Shown here piece by piece: positions 1-11,670 of a stretch of 64,000 nucleotides of DNA. A program made the position numbers and the translations under genes. Source of the stretch: Lotus japonicus. Lineage: Eukaryota > Streptophyta > Magnoliopsida > Fabales > Fabaceae. The notes beneath the pieces were generated by a model. The model had not been told where the DNA came from. It did no database searches and worked only from the letters and a program-made list of their open reading frames with translations. Each line of letters opens with the position of its first letter. Position 1 is the stretch's first letter. The stretch lies in the NCBI RefSeq assembly GCF_012489685.1, contig NC_080042.1:76265093-76329092 (forward strand), read 5' to 3'.

Positions 1-234
1 CATTTAAACAAGTTTCAAACAAAATGGATGCCACAAAACAGCTTCAAGAATATAGACTATCTAGTTTTAAGGTATGTTGTCAACAACTTAAAGGAACTTT
101 ACCATTTCTTTATGAATCATTTTAAAGCTAATTGCCACAAAACTACTTCATAATCCCATAAAATAAGGAAAAAGTAAAATCCAAAAAGGGAATTTATCTA
201 AATCTAAGAAGTTGGTGTAATTGGAAATACTTAC

Positions 235-3200
235 ATTTTCCAGTATTGGAGCCTCATAGAGTTCAACAAACTTTTCCCTTAGTATCCTGTTCATTTCATC
301 AACATCACATGCATGTGTCCAATATGAATCATGTACCCCTGCAATTCAGAAATGGTTTACAAAATAAAACTCATGATCAAAAGATAATATTGATTTACAT
401 AAACAAGGACACACAACATATATGTACAATTGCAGATACATGACTCAATAGACAATATGTGTGTCATATGAACCAGTATGCACCTGCAAAATCCAGTCCT
501 GCTTTTTTACAAGCGACTGCAGTCATCATCATGTGAGAACCGTCAAGAGAGTGAACAAAGTTTGGGGGGAAAGCAGTACTCTGCCTTTTAACTAAGACCT
601 GTAATATGCAGTGGAAAAATGAGTTAATTAGTTTAAAATGAAATGATGTTCAATAGTTGATGCAATATAGCAAATGCAACGAAATAATGTCCTACTAGTA
701 TCCAAAAAGAACACCAGTGTGGTGCTGGGAATATATTACAAGTTTGTACTATTTTCAAAACAGTTTTTTTTTTATTACATTATAATAGGAATAGAAGTAG
801 GGTTGAGAGAAGTAGAAAGAGAGAATTCTGAATTATAATCTTCTGAAAGAATTCAATGATACTGTGTACATGAGACTTGTTTATATACAAGCTACTGATG
901 AACTGAAATACAACAGAAGTTCGTTACGGTTGTAACTAACTCAACAGAACTAGCTATCACTAACAGACTCTATGACTAACATGAAGTGAAATACACTGAA
1001 TCAATACAATCCTTTAAAACATTACAAAAACAAACAATATTTGTTTTGGTTGGGTAACCATTTTTTATTACTGTTTTGTATACTTGTTCTCCAAAAATCA
1101 CTTCTAGATTAGAAAATTGAAAACACATTTTAATTGTTTTTGTTTTGTTTAACTTGCTGTAATGGATTCTCTCCTCTAACTAATAACTGCCATCAACCCC
1201 ATAGCTACCACTGCTACTGCCACTACCACTGTTGCTAACACCATGCCCACCACCATCACTCACCCTGAAGTTTTGTCCTCAAGCTTATATGTATACACAA
1301 CAGGCATGAATAGTCAAACTCAGATACCAAAACATGAACCAGTTTAAACAACTATATCATTCAATTATAACTACAACGCATTACGAAGTGTACACACAAG
1401 TGTACGTAAATGGGAGGTCAAGTTTGAATAACCCAAAAGTACCTTGTCAGTCTCCCGTCGCAATGACAATACCTGAAGGGAAGTTTTTATCTGCATAAAA
1501 CCAATTTAGCATATTAATGAGTAATGACAGAAACTTGTCCATTGCTTCAGCTTGTTTTAATTGTAGAAATACAATTTTGAAGCATCAAAGATGAACAAGG
1601 AAAAATTAGGCTGCAGCTGTTGAGAATATTACAATAGATCTTCCTATTTGTCTGTAAGGTTGTACCGCAGGAAGCCCAATGGGAGTGGTCCACCGCACTG
1701 GTTCGTTAGTTGAAGCTATCACCTATTCCATGTTCAATTCAACCATTATAACACAGTATCAACAACAGATTTCGTACCGAGTGACCAAAGCATAATCAAC
1801 ATTACAATTTACATCAAGTAAAGCGTGGGAACATAGTAGAGTAGCTATTATGTACATTAGGAATCATTTTTAATTACTTCATTTAATCCCTAAAATAAAG
1901 GGCTCCAGGTAGTATTGAAGTATAATAAATTCAAATGGCTGAGGGCTAATCTCACAAACATTCAAATTAATCCAAAATTAGTTTTTCAAATCGATTCAAG
2001 AAGGTCATATCATATGTAAATATGAAAGCACGCGCCCGCACACTAAGATATCAATAAATCATCACCTGATGAAGTTTCTTTTACTATATGACTACTAATT
2101 TAGCTTGTGCAATACATTATCTTATGCCCCCTAGTTTTCTTTTTTCTCTCAATTTACTCTCTTTCGTAGAATTTATTTCTTGAAAGCAAAATGTAACTGG
2201 AAATGAAGAAAACCATTTCAGGAAAATCGCAAATTAAGATTAATCTGGAATTTAAATAGATATCATCAACCACAAAGAAATATACAAGAATCATGATAAG
2301 AAGTTTTAATTGGTGCAGAAAGTCACACATTAGCCTACAATAATATTTTCGAGCATAAGGTGTGATTTAACGCTGTATATAATTAAACCAGTCACTGTTC
2401 TTTCAAGTAGTGCAAAGTAAATGTAAAATGTGAGATACCTTTGCACAATCAGCAAGCCAACTCATGATACTTCTTGCAGCCTCAAACATCTCTTCTAAGG
2501 CAGTAAGAGTGGTCTATAAAGCAGTGAAAATCAGTAAAAAACACAAGTACAGATTAGGAAAATGTGCATATGCATCACCAGCAAATCAACTTCTCTTACT
2601 TTTGCTGCATAGCAAGAAGCAGAAAACAGCTCTGAGTCATCCTCGATAGCACAGCGCTCCTTTAGCCTCCTCTTGATCTGATCACGGGCCCCGACATAAG
2701 TCACACCATAGACTGACGTCATCACTGTCTGCTTCACCAATTTGCGATCTACCTGACAGTGCCAATTATGACAATATCATTTAGTTGATTTAAGATTGAG
2801 CTGGGACATATGTGTGAGCAACAATCACAGTTCATACACGACTCACACCATACAAGTTGCCAATCTTGTAGTCATATGTCTATGAGTTCCTTTCCTCCCA
2901 TTCCCTTTTCAAATTATCAATAGCAAATAGTGGTGTTAATCACGGATGCGGGAAATAGAGGAAAGTAAAGTGTCCGCTATGTCAAGCCCTCAGAGCGGAA
3001 AATAGCAGATAGCGGTGAGCCCTTAGAGCGCTACGCTATAGCACTGCGATATCCGCTATTTGACAATACTGATAGCAAAAGATCTTTACACAAACATATT
3101 TAGAAACTTCAGAATTAAAGATACCTGGTTGAGCAGAAGTCTAGCACGCAATGCATTTGAATTAGTTTCGGGATCTTTCTCTGCATCTTTTCTCATGATT

Positions 3201-6200
3201 TCAAGCACTCTACATCATAAGACCAAATATATTGAAAAAGTTGACCTTGAACAATTATAAGCTATCGTAAGTCCTAACAAATAAAGTGCTGCCAAACAGC
3301 GCAAGAAAAAAGATATAAATCTGGAGACAAATGAAAAAATTATTAGTACTCATATCTGGATTTTACTTTAAAGATCTTCATTGTGCTGAGTGACAATATG
3401 GTCATAAAGATCGCTCCTGGGAATAAGGATTAAAATATAATAGCATATGCAACTGACTTTAAGACAGAAAATGTTAAAGAAAAGTGACACCATGTAGTGG
3501 CTTTTACTAAAGTTTTAAGCATGTCAATCCTTGTTTCCGTAAAGATCAGTAAGACAAGGCAGCAAAAGTCACTTACTTCCTATTGTTGGTTTTATAATTC
3601 AAGCAATATCCAGAGGCACGTAGATCCACGATAATTACCTCGAAGCAATTCCTGAGTAAACATCTGCAGGCCGGTCTCCACGAACAAGATTGACTGCAGC
3701 AGCTCCCAACTTCACAAAACAAAGTACAGAAGCAATTAAACTAAATAATGATAAGGCATAATTTAGAGGGGCAAAAAATGAGGGGAAAAAATAAGAATCA
3801 CACCAGTTGGGAGAAAGCAACAAATATGTAAAATTTAAGGAGTTCGAGTTATAATACATACACAACTCCACCCCTTTTCCACCTTCATTTTCTATCTATT
3901 TCTCTCTCCTTTATCAATCAAATCACCTATCCCATCTTTATTTTCTCTCTCCTTTCTTCCTATCTCTCTCTTCTTTCACCTCTCCACACCTCAAAAGTGA
4001 TGTAAAGATATAATTATTCAAAATTTAAGTAATCTTTAAAAGCTCTCCATTCAACAACAATGGAACACCAACAAGAAATTAAAACTCACATACAAGGACA
4101 TACAGAGGAGCTTCTAGAACCAGTTCCATATTGAATTTGTTTTATCACACAAAATAATGTTTGAAATAAACATATATCAAACTCCTTAGATTGAATAACA
4201 CAAAAAAAGAAAAAACCAAGACTTGAAAAAGGACAGCGAAAAAACAGGAAAAAGTGTTGATGGGTGTACCTTATCCCTCCCGAGGGCTGCATAGTGTTGT
4301 AACCCATTGCACGAACCATCCTAGCAACGAGACAAAACAAAGTGAGTCTATGAAAAAAACAAGAAATTGAAATCAGCAAAGGAATAATGAAGCATTAGTT
4401 ACACTCAGCAGCCTCTCAACTTTATCAACATACATGATTATAATCAGGAGGAAACCGTATATATGCAAGAGATGACACAACATCTGCCGTCTTCTATGAA
4501 GAAAGTAAAGTCACTGTGAATTTATAAATTGAATACCACTAAATTCTGTTAAGCCAAGCTTTTAGTGAGATGCTCAGGATATGGCTTGGGTTGAGTAAAA
4601 AATGGAATGAGTTTTTTTCCTTCTTTTAATTAGAATGCAAATCAGATAGTACTATACATTCCCAAATCACTATTTGTGAAATCTTGACAATAGGTACCAT
4701 ATGGACAGGCACATGTGAAATGGTAGTCTCAGGAGTGGGGCTTCTCAATGCTTCAGAGAGATTGATGCATGCTGCCAAGCACTGAAGAGGATCCTCGGCT
4801 TCCAACCACCAGCGCCTTCCTTCAAGGGGCCTGTCTGCAGAATCAAATACATCATCCAGGTGGTTCTCAGTAAATGCTACTCGGCTCTCATAACATAGCT
4901 TGTCCACACCACCAGCATACAAATTTGCCAGATGAATTTTCAGCCAGCGCAATCCTGACTTTCCTAGAGGGCGTCCCTCTGCAAATTCAAGTATGCCTCG
5001 ACATAAATCAGAACCAAGGTGGTTCAGATATGGATGCATGGGATAAGCACGCCCTCGAAAATCAACATTGTGGGGATAGTAGAAGCCTTTTTCTTCCTTC
5101 ATCTTCCGTGCAACCTATTGCAAATAGAAATCTGTAAGGAAAAGCATTTGATATAACTCATTGTTTAAACCTACTGCAAGCTTATTACCGCTAGTTTAAG
5201 TTCTATTTCACATCGTTGTGAATGCCTTTCATTGTTCTCCTTCATGATAGTTTTGACTTGCCTTTTCCATTTTCGGATTTCTTCTTCATCTTCTGTGTTT
5301 GGTTCCTCAGGAAGGGGAACCTTTAAGATATAAAGAAAAGTGAACCAAAAAGCAAAAGAATGAATAAGTATTATCAAAATGGAAAACGACATCAAAAGAG
5401 TTAAGATTATTATACACACACACACACATATAGGGGCCATCTAGCAAGAGCGTGAAAGGTGAGAGTAAGTTAATATTGATCAGATAACCATATATGGACT
5501 GTTTTAGTGAAATTTAATCTTGACCGAGCATTTATGTTATATGGTCACAATTGATCCCTCTCATGAGCATGCTCTCACCTAATATTCTCTCTCCCTCTCT
5601 CTCTGACCCTCTCTACACGCATACATTCAGCGATACACGTATTAGTGTTACATAGTTCAAAGTAACGATCGGTATGTAGTACATACATGTATCATGTATG
5701 AGACTTTTCTCACTAAACAGTATGCAAGGGTATACTTAAGTCGATTTCTATTTTAAACTGAAATTTGCTTGGCATTGGATCCGTAAGCCTAAACTTTACA
5801 TATAGTACTATGAAAGTGCACAGGTCAAACCAGCTGATTCAACGTTTCACGATCCTGCTCCTGATTGCGTCCAAACACCCCCAAATTTCACTCCAATGCT
5901 TCGAATCTCCCATCCATTTTCTTGTTCACCATCTACACCATGCAATGCACCACTACCACAGGCTCCCGAAGAAGCTCTGATACCAATTGATAGGAATGAA
6001 GGAAGAATTTAGGGAATTTTATTAGAAAGAACCCTAATTATCAATTAGGAATCAGAGTAAGAGAATTCAATTGTTGAGTGTTCGAGAGACTCAACTCTCT
6101 CCCAGAAGTAAACTACAGTTCTCACTAACTCACTTCTGGTACCCTTCCCCTTTATTTATACTAATACCTACAATCAGCAACAGCTGTCAAACCCACCCAC

Positions 6201-6987
6201 TTGACTAAGCTCTGCTAGTTCTCCCCTTTTTCCTATAGTAAACCTTTCACTACAATAGCTAAGTTTAGCAAAATATGAGAAGTCACATAAATAAAATTGG
6301 CAAAAAAGTTGATTCAGTGCTCACATCATCACGATCGACCAGGTCAGCAAGCCGTCCTCCACTAGTCCATATCTGGCTAATCACATCAAGCAACCTTTGG
6401 TTTATCCTCCATTTGGTATTGCCTAGACTATCCAGGGCCTAAATACAAAACAATATTATCATTAATTTCAACAAATAAAGACTACAGATTAGGAACTGAT
6501 CTAAAGTCTAAACATGCACATACACCAATGAAAAGCTCCAACCTCAAAAATAGGTTCCAGTTGATTATAGGGAGCCCTTTTAACTGCTTCACATTGCTGC
6601 TTTGCTCCATGGGTTCTCATAACATAAGATGGTAGAAACAAGTATGCGCCTTTGTCGTATCTACCAAAAAATTGTGGAGTTTGCAATAAAAATGGCAGAA
6701 TTAGTTGGCTGTCAAAATTTAAACTGTAGGTCAATACAAATTCCATCAAATACACTCATCAAAACATTGAACGAGCAAAGTATGAGGTATTGTGCTGTTC
6801 AAATTTCATCTTATGATTCATGAGTAGCTAAGGAAGTTATTAGCTATATTCAAGTTCAAACTATGAAGCACAGACTCTGACACAAACACCAGACAACACG
6901 ACATGGACACAGCAACACAGGCTAACATCCAAAAAGTAGGACATTGGGACACCGCTATATACATACATACAAATACATATATATATA

Positions 6988-7027
<40 letters not shown>

Positions 7028-7261
7028 TTTGTAAAGAAAACATAAAACAACTTGTTATGCCCTGTGTCAATGAGCTTAAAATAAACTAAGACTCATCTTA
7101 CAAATTAAGCACTATGTCTCAAAAAGAAAGAGCTAATCTATCTAACGGTTTTCACCTCCTTCTTGATCATCATCATTGAAAAAAATAGACTCTAGCTCTA
7201 AGTCATCAAATGATAAGTTAGCAACTTGAAGAATTCCGCTATATACATACATACAAATACA

Positions 7262-7297
<36 letters not shown>

Positions 7298-10074
7298 TAT
7301 ATATATATAAATATTTGTAAAGAAAACATAAAACAACTTGTTATGCCCTGTGTCAATGAGCTTAAAATAAACTAAGACTCATCTTACAAATTAAGCACTA
7401 TGTCTCAAAAAGAAAGAGCTAATCTATCTAACGGTTTTCACCTCCTTCTTGATCATCATCATTGAAAAAAATAGACTCTAGCTCTAAGTCATCAAATGAT
7501 AAGTTAGCAACTTGAAGAATTCCACTCTCATCAAGTGATCCAAACTCATCTCCAGCTATATCTCACATGTTAATTTAAAATACAATTGATATTTTATTGT
7601 TTGACTTAAAAAATATATATATATATATAAATGTCCCACAAATTGTCCAGTCAACAAGAGGTGTAAGCTTGAAGTGTACAAGACGGGAAAAAAAATTAGT
7701 TGCTCAGATACCGCAAAAAGGTGTCTGACACATATCGTCTGGGTGTCGGTGTTCAACATCATGAGTCATGACACTCCTTTGGAGACAGGTATTCGTGCTT
7801 CATAGAGTCCAAATAACTAAGTTAACAAGGAAAAATTCCCAAGGAGCTTTAAAGCAACTTGAAAAAAGATATAAGTTTACAAGTATATGCAGTACCTTGT
7901 CCAGTTATTAGGTGGCACCAACATTGGCAAGTATGGGATGACCATGTTTTTGGCCTGTTAGTGTAATCATAGTTTGATGTTAGAGACAGTCTCAGTAATT
8001 TATACATACACAAGAAATATGTTGCAGTGCATTAAAATCCACAACAACATGTCTATCCCGTTCAAAGAACTGTGGACATAAATTCAAGTATAACAAATTA
8101 AATACTCTAGAGATGAAGAAAATCACTTACAGACTTTTCTAACCCTTTCGTCACCAAAGGGTCACATTCAATGATACCATATCTCCTAATGTCCTTCCTA
8201 ATGAAGCAAAAAACATGCAAAGAAAGAGAACAACAAAAACTGTAAAAAGATATTATTAACTATGGAAGCGCAACAATAACAGAGATGCTATGAATCTCAC
8301 TGTGAATCAGCCATAGCTGTTTTAAAAGTATGCTTAAATGCAGGGCGTATATCTGGTGGAGAACCTCCCAATTGACTGACAGGTGATTGTATGTAGGCTG
8401 TTTCTATTAATAGTTGCATCACGCGGCAGCCAACCTGTAATGTGCAATAGTCACATTGTAACATCGTAAGAATAAATTTTCCCTTCCATTCACAGGTACA
8501 AACATAAGTACATGACAGACCTTTGCTCTAGCTTCTTGTCCCCAAGGCTTCCAATCATCTAATCCCTTAATTATTCCCATCACTTGTTGCATCTTCTGCT
8601 GTTTTATCAAACTAGAAACTTTTTTGTGAACCTTATTCTTCTGTTTAACCTTTTCCTCTTTCTCTTTCTCATCAGAAAGTTTACCATTTTCTATGGCTGC
8701 ATGATAAAATTCACCATCAGGCTCTTCAGTGGTTGTTCCATTCTTCTTCCTTTTCTTCTTTGTCATCCCCATATATCTGTATATTCTTGCCTGATCCACA
8801 TACAATGATAGAAATTCAATTAATGAACACTTGAATACTGTAAATTTGTGATAGTGAGCTCTAACTTGAACTCAAAGCTGAACTCGCCACATCATTCACA
8901 AAGTACTAATTTCAAGTGGTTGTAACTTGTAACACTACATTGACTTTTACCGTCACCAGAGCATCAGCATTCATGTGGCATGAAGAAAGCACGAAGTATA
9001 ACTATGCAAGATGATTGGAATCATCCATATAAATTAGCTTAACCTACTAAATTATATCAATCAGAAAAAAGGCTTTCAAAGTTCATCCACTCCAGTCAGG
9101 TGAGCCAGAAATACACATTTTATCACCAAACCACATGATATAACCAAGGAAAAAAGCAATAAATTACTATAGTTAAAGTATAGAACTGATTTCACATATT
9201 TTAGTTAAAGTATCAAATTTATTCATCTCTGACCAACTTCAATTCTCGTGCGAGTCGTGTCACAAGCTTCAACAAATGAAAAAGAAGTGTATTCCTAATG
9301 TTCCAAGTACAATACCTCATTTTCAATGGCTTCCCCTATTTGAAGTGCAGCATGAATCACTCGAGCACAGCCTATCCCATTATGATTGGTCATCAACAAT
9401 CCCATCAACTTATGCATTGTAATCACAGCCATCTTGTCTGCAGGCAAATCGTTAAAATAAGGAGCATGTGTCATCTTCCGATGACTTTTCTTGCAAACCT
9501 CCTGCTCCGCGACAATGGCACTCTTTAGAGGCTCAAACCAACCAAGGAACAGAGACTTCATGTAAGGCAAATTAGGCACAAGCTTCTGCTCACATATATC
9601 CTCCAGCAACTCTTGATATTCTTTTGCAGCCTCTTCCCATGCCTCTGTCTCCATCTTCACCTGCCTCTTCCTAAGCATTGTGTCCTTGTATTTGGCCTTC
9701 CGGTCCAATAGAGGCTTTCCCTTCACTTCCTTCTTCACCATTTGCTTCACTTCATTGGCACCACCAGAACAGTCCTCTTCAGTATCCGACGACGACACAA
9801 TAGCTTCTGCAACGCTTGCGTAGCCTCTAGCTAGCTTCAAACTCGAATTTAAACCAAAAGGGTATTCGAAAAGAGAGAAATTTGATCGACCCAGTTCGTT
9901 AATCGATGTAAAGACCCCAACTTGGGCAGAACCAGAAACTGGGCATGTCGATTGATTCCGGGGTTGCAGTATTTTCTCGAGAAAATTCGAGTGCTGAGAA
10001 AATCTAGTTGAAGGGGAATAAGAGGGTAACTTGAAGTTCCTTTGAAAAGTTCGTTTGGCTAAGTGCGCCCACAT
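235..10074 (-). CDS. RPOT: Phage-type (T7-like) organellar DNA-directed RNA polymerase, 3' end outside window
   Basis: Single-subunit RNA polymerase that transcribes mitochondrial and/or plastid genes. Eighteen exons join in frame to 954 residues: 9316-10074, 8521-8790, 8301-8434, 8131-8197, 7896-7954, 6543-6660, 6325-6438, 5189-5320, 4698-5114, 4270-4320, 3639-3709, 3125-3209, 2600-2752, 2439-2513, 1633-1722, 1443-1490, 484-598, 235-338. The start at 10074 ([13 protein letters not shown]) gives a basic, Ser/Arg-rich presequence typical of organelle import and matches the MW start known in plant RPOTs. Catalytic residues are visible: motif A Asp691 in [16 protein letters not shown], motif B Lys766 and Tyr774 in [13 protein letters not shown], motif C Asp923 in [11 protein letters not shown]. 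About 36 C-terminal residues, known to end the family, should lie left of base 1. The residue before motif A is Met rather than the usual plant Gln. I cannot tell mitochondrial from plastid or dual type by eye. Confidence 0.95.
785..1020 (-). repeat. LTR-like fragment in an RPOT intron
   Basis: Read on the minus strand this stretch has the look of a copia-type LTR: repeated TTAGT/CTGTT words, a TATA-like GTATATAAAC, then a pyrimidine-rich tail with CTTTCTACTTCTCTCAACCC. No matching second LTR, primer site or target duplication was found, so it would be a solo or broken copy. It lies in the intron between the exons at 1443-1490 and 484-598. Confidence 0.35.
5750..6254 (-). mobile_element. Truncated LTR retrotransposon (LTR + primer-binding site + start of gag) in an RPOT intron
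   Basis: On the minus strand an LTR of about 265 bp runs from 6254 (TGTAGTGAAAGG) to about 5990 (ending CTATCA). It is followed by TTGGTATCAGAGC, the initiator-Met tRNA primer-binding site of plant LTR elements, at about 5973-5985. Further inside, a short reading frame starts [14 protein letters not shown] and then stops, which resembles the beginning of a plant gag protein. No second LTR or polymerase region remains, so the element is a 5' remnant in the intron between the RPOT exons at 6325-6438 and 5189-5320. Confidence 0.6.
6861..7805. mobile_element. hAT-type DNA transposon, non-autonomous, in an RPOT intron
   Basis: The termini are inverted copies of CTATGAAGCAC (6861-6871 and 7795-7805). 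They are flanked by an 8-bp target duplication with one mismatch: AGTTCAAA at 6853-6860 and AGTCCAAA at 7806-7813. An 8-bp duplication is the hallmark of the hAT superfamily. Subterminal sequence is rich in GACAC/CGACAC words on both sides. Inside, on the minus strand, there is a C-terminal-like acidic peptide ([19 protein letters not shown]) that may be the tail of a hAT transposase; this last point is inference. The element sits between the RPOT exons at 7896-7954 and 6543-6660 and must be spliced out. Confidence 0.7.
6953..7523. repeat. Tandem duplication of about 285 bp inside the hAT element
   Basis: The block starting CGCTATATACATACATAC at 6953 recurs at 7237. Both copies end in GCAACTTGAAGAATTCC (7220-7236 and about 7507-7523). 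Outside the (AT)n tract the two copies look almost identical, so the duplication is recent. The poly-AT stretch at each copy start (about 6978-7024 and 7262-7312) is a likely slippage or breakage point. Confidence 0.85.
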
Positions 10075-11670
10075 TGCTGGATGGAGGGAGTAGTTGTGAT
10101 TCAGAATGGAGCATTTGAGGTTGTAGTAGATGAAAGATGCAGAGAGGTCATGAATGGGAAGATTTTCCCGAGAAAATTTCAATGCAGAAGGAATCAGAGG
10201 GAAAGTGCAAGAGAAGAAGAAGAAGAAGAGAGGAATGAGTGTCTGCTGTGCTGCCTCTCTTTTGATAATTAAACCTACGTGCTAGTCCTTAATATTTTTT
10301 TTATTACAATTTATCCAAATTAGTTCAAGGATAAAACATGACATGCTTTAAAAAAAAAACATGACATGAATAATAATAATAATAATAATGGAAACAACCG
10401 TTCTGAGAAAAAATGTAGTGATTTTATTTGAATGTTAAAATGTATTTCCCCTCATTCGAGATTCTATGTTTTTATTGTGTTGATTGCGAATATTAGGGAC
10501 TTGCTTCATTGGCAGTGGGAAAGTTCAATTGCTTCATACTCTTAGAGAGGATAATGCATGTGCGGATAATTTGAGAGTGGCTAAAGCTTAACATACTTCC
10601 GATTTTCTTTTGGTCCAAAATCTCTCGAATGAGTTTGGTCCTCATCTCTTGACAAATGTTGTAAAATTTAGTTTCACACAGGATTTTTTTTTTAAGAACA
10701 ACACATAGGGTTAGTTGCATTTTATGTCTCGTTTTTTTCTTTGCTTGGTGTCTTGTTCTCGTGTCAAAATATATATATATATATATATATATTTAACAAT
10801 AATTAAATTTATCAACCCTAAAAGAAGTCAACATTAATTAAACCTTAAGAAAAATTGACATTTTTTAGGCAATTGTATTCGTAATATTAGTAAATTAGTT
10901 AGTTCTCAATGTTCGAACACTTCATCATTCATTTCACTCAACCCTTATATCCTTAACTCTTACCACTTAAGCTAACCCTCAAGGACCTTTAAAAAAATTG
11001 ACATTAATCTCAAGTTTTCAATCACACTTTTATATTAAGCAAAATATTTAATTTTGTCAAATTCAGACATAAAACTAAATATTTGAAGGTGAGTATAACC
11101 ATAGGATTTTAGTTGTGTTGATATTTAGTCACAAATCAATTACTTCCAAGTCTCTTTTGAGATGACTTGTATAACACACAGCGTGACATATACGAGTTTA
11201 TTCTTTTTAAAAGAAAGTAGAGTTTAATCAACCCAAAATGCAGGCTCAAAGTTATTCATAAAACTAATTACGATGCTAAGTATGAGAAGGGGAAAATAAA
11301 GAGAAAACAAATAAATAAGCAGTTATTATAGGTTCGCAAACAGCCAAACAAAAGATTCTAAACCCTTAAAAATGATAGAATTACAAGACCATCGAGTAAC
11401 AAAAATGTTGCCACCTCCAGTCCCAGGACCTTAATTTCATTGAGAAAGGCCCCATAACACTAGCTCCTTTATGGCATTCACAGCTTTACTGTTCTACTTC
11501 AACCAAATAAAAATGTTCTACTGTTCTACATGATATGATAAAATTCCCTTCAGTGCTATGAAATCATAAGAAATTTCCCTTCAGCGTCTATTCCCCATTT
11601 TCCCTTACCTTATCATTCCCTATAATGCCAAAAAAATTAACTTATTCTTTGAGGGCATAGAACACCTAGT
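10075..11670. other. Intergenic region between RPOT and HSP90, with microsatellite and SINE copy
   Basis: This is the 5' flank of RPOT (10,075 upward) and the 3' flank of the HSP90 gene. It contains an (AAT)n tract near 10,371-10,390, an (AT)n tract at 10,770-10,793 and a tRNA-derived SINE copy listed separately. The rest is AT-rich with no coding potential I could support. Confidence 0.6.
10880..10985 (-). repeat. tRNA-derived SINE copy
   Basis: On the minus strand it carries an A-box-like TTAGCTTAAGTGGTAAGAG (near 10,955-10,975) followed some 40 bp later by a B-box core GTTCGAAC (10,911-10,918). Spacing and order match a pol III internal promoter. It shares the GTAAGAGTTAAGG core with the copies at 52,090 and 24,517. 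Confidence 0.55.

Noticed and set aside
1..234. Search for the last RPOT exon at the left edge
   Set aside because: No block matching the expected C-terminal PERGDFDL...YFFN pattern is present; the exon must lie outside the window.
2935..3065. Stretch rich in GCGGATAGC / CCGCTATTTGACAA words in an RPOT intron
   Set aside because: Looks like a degraded MITE, but I could not define inverted ends or a target duplication.
5765..5980. Plus-strand open frame of 71 codons
   Set aside because: Antisense to the primer-binding site and gag start of the truncated retrotransposon; not a gene.
6978..7312. Two (AT)n tracts that might be scored as a satellite or a CRISPR-like array
   Set aside because: Simple dinucleotide repeats within the duplicated hAT interior; no spacers.
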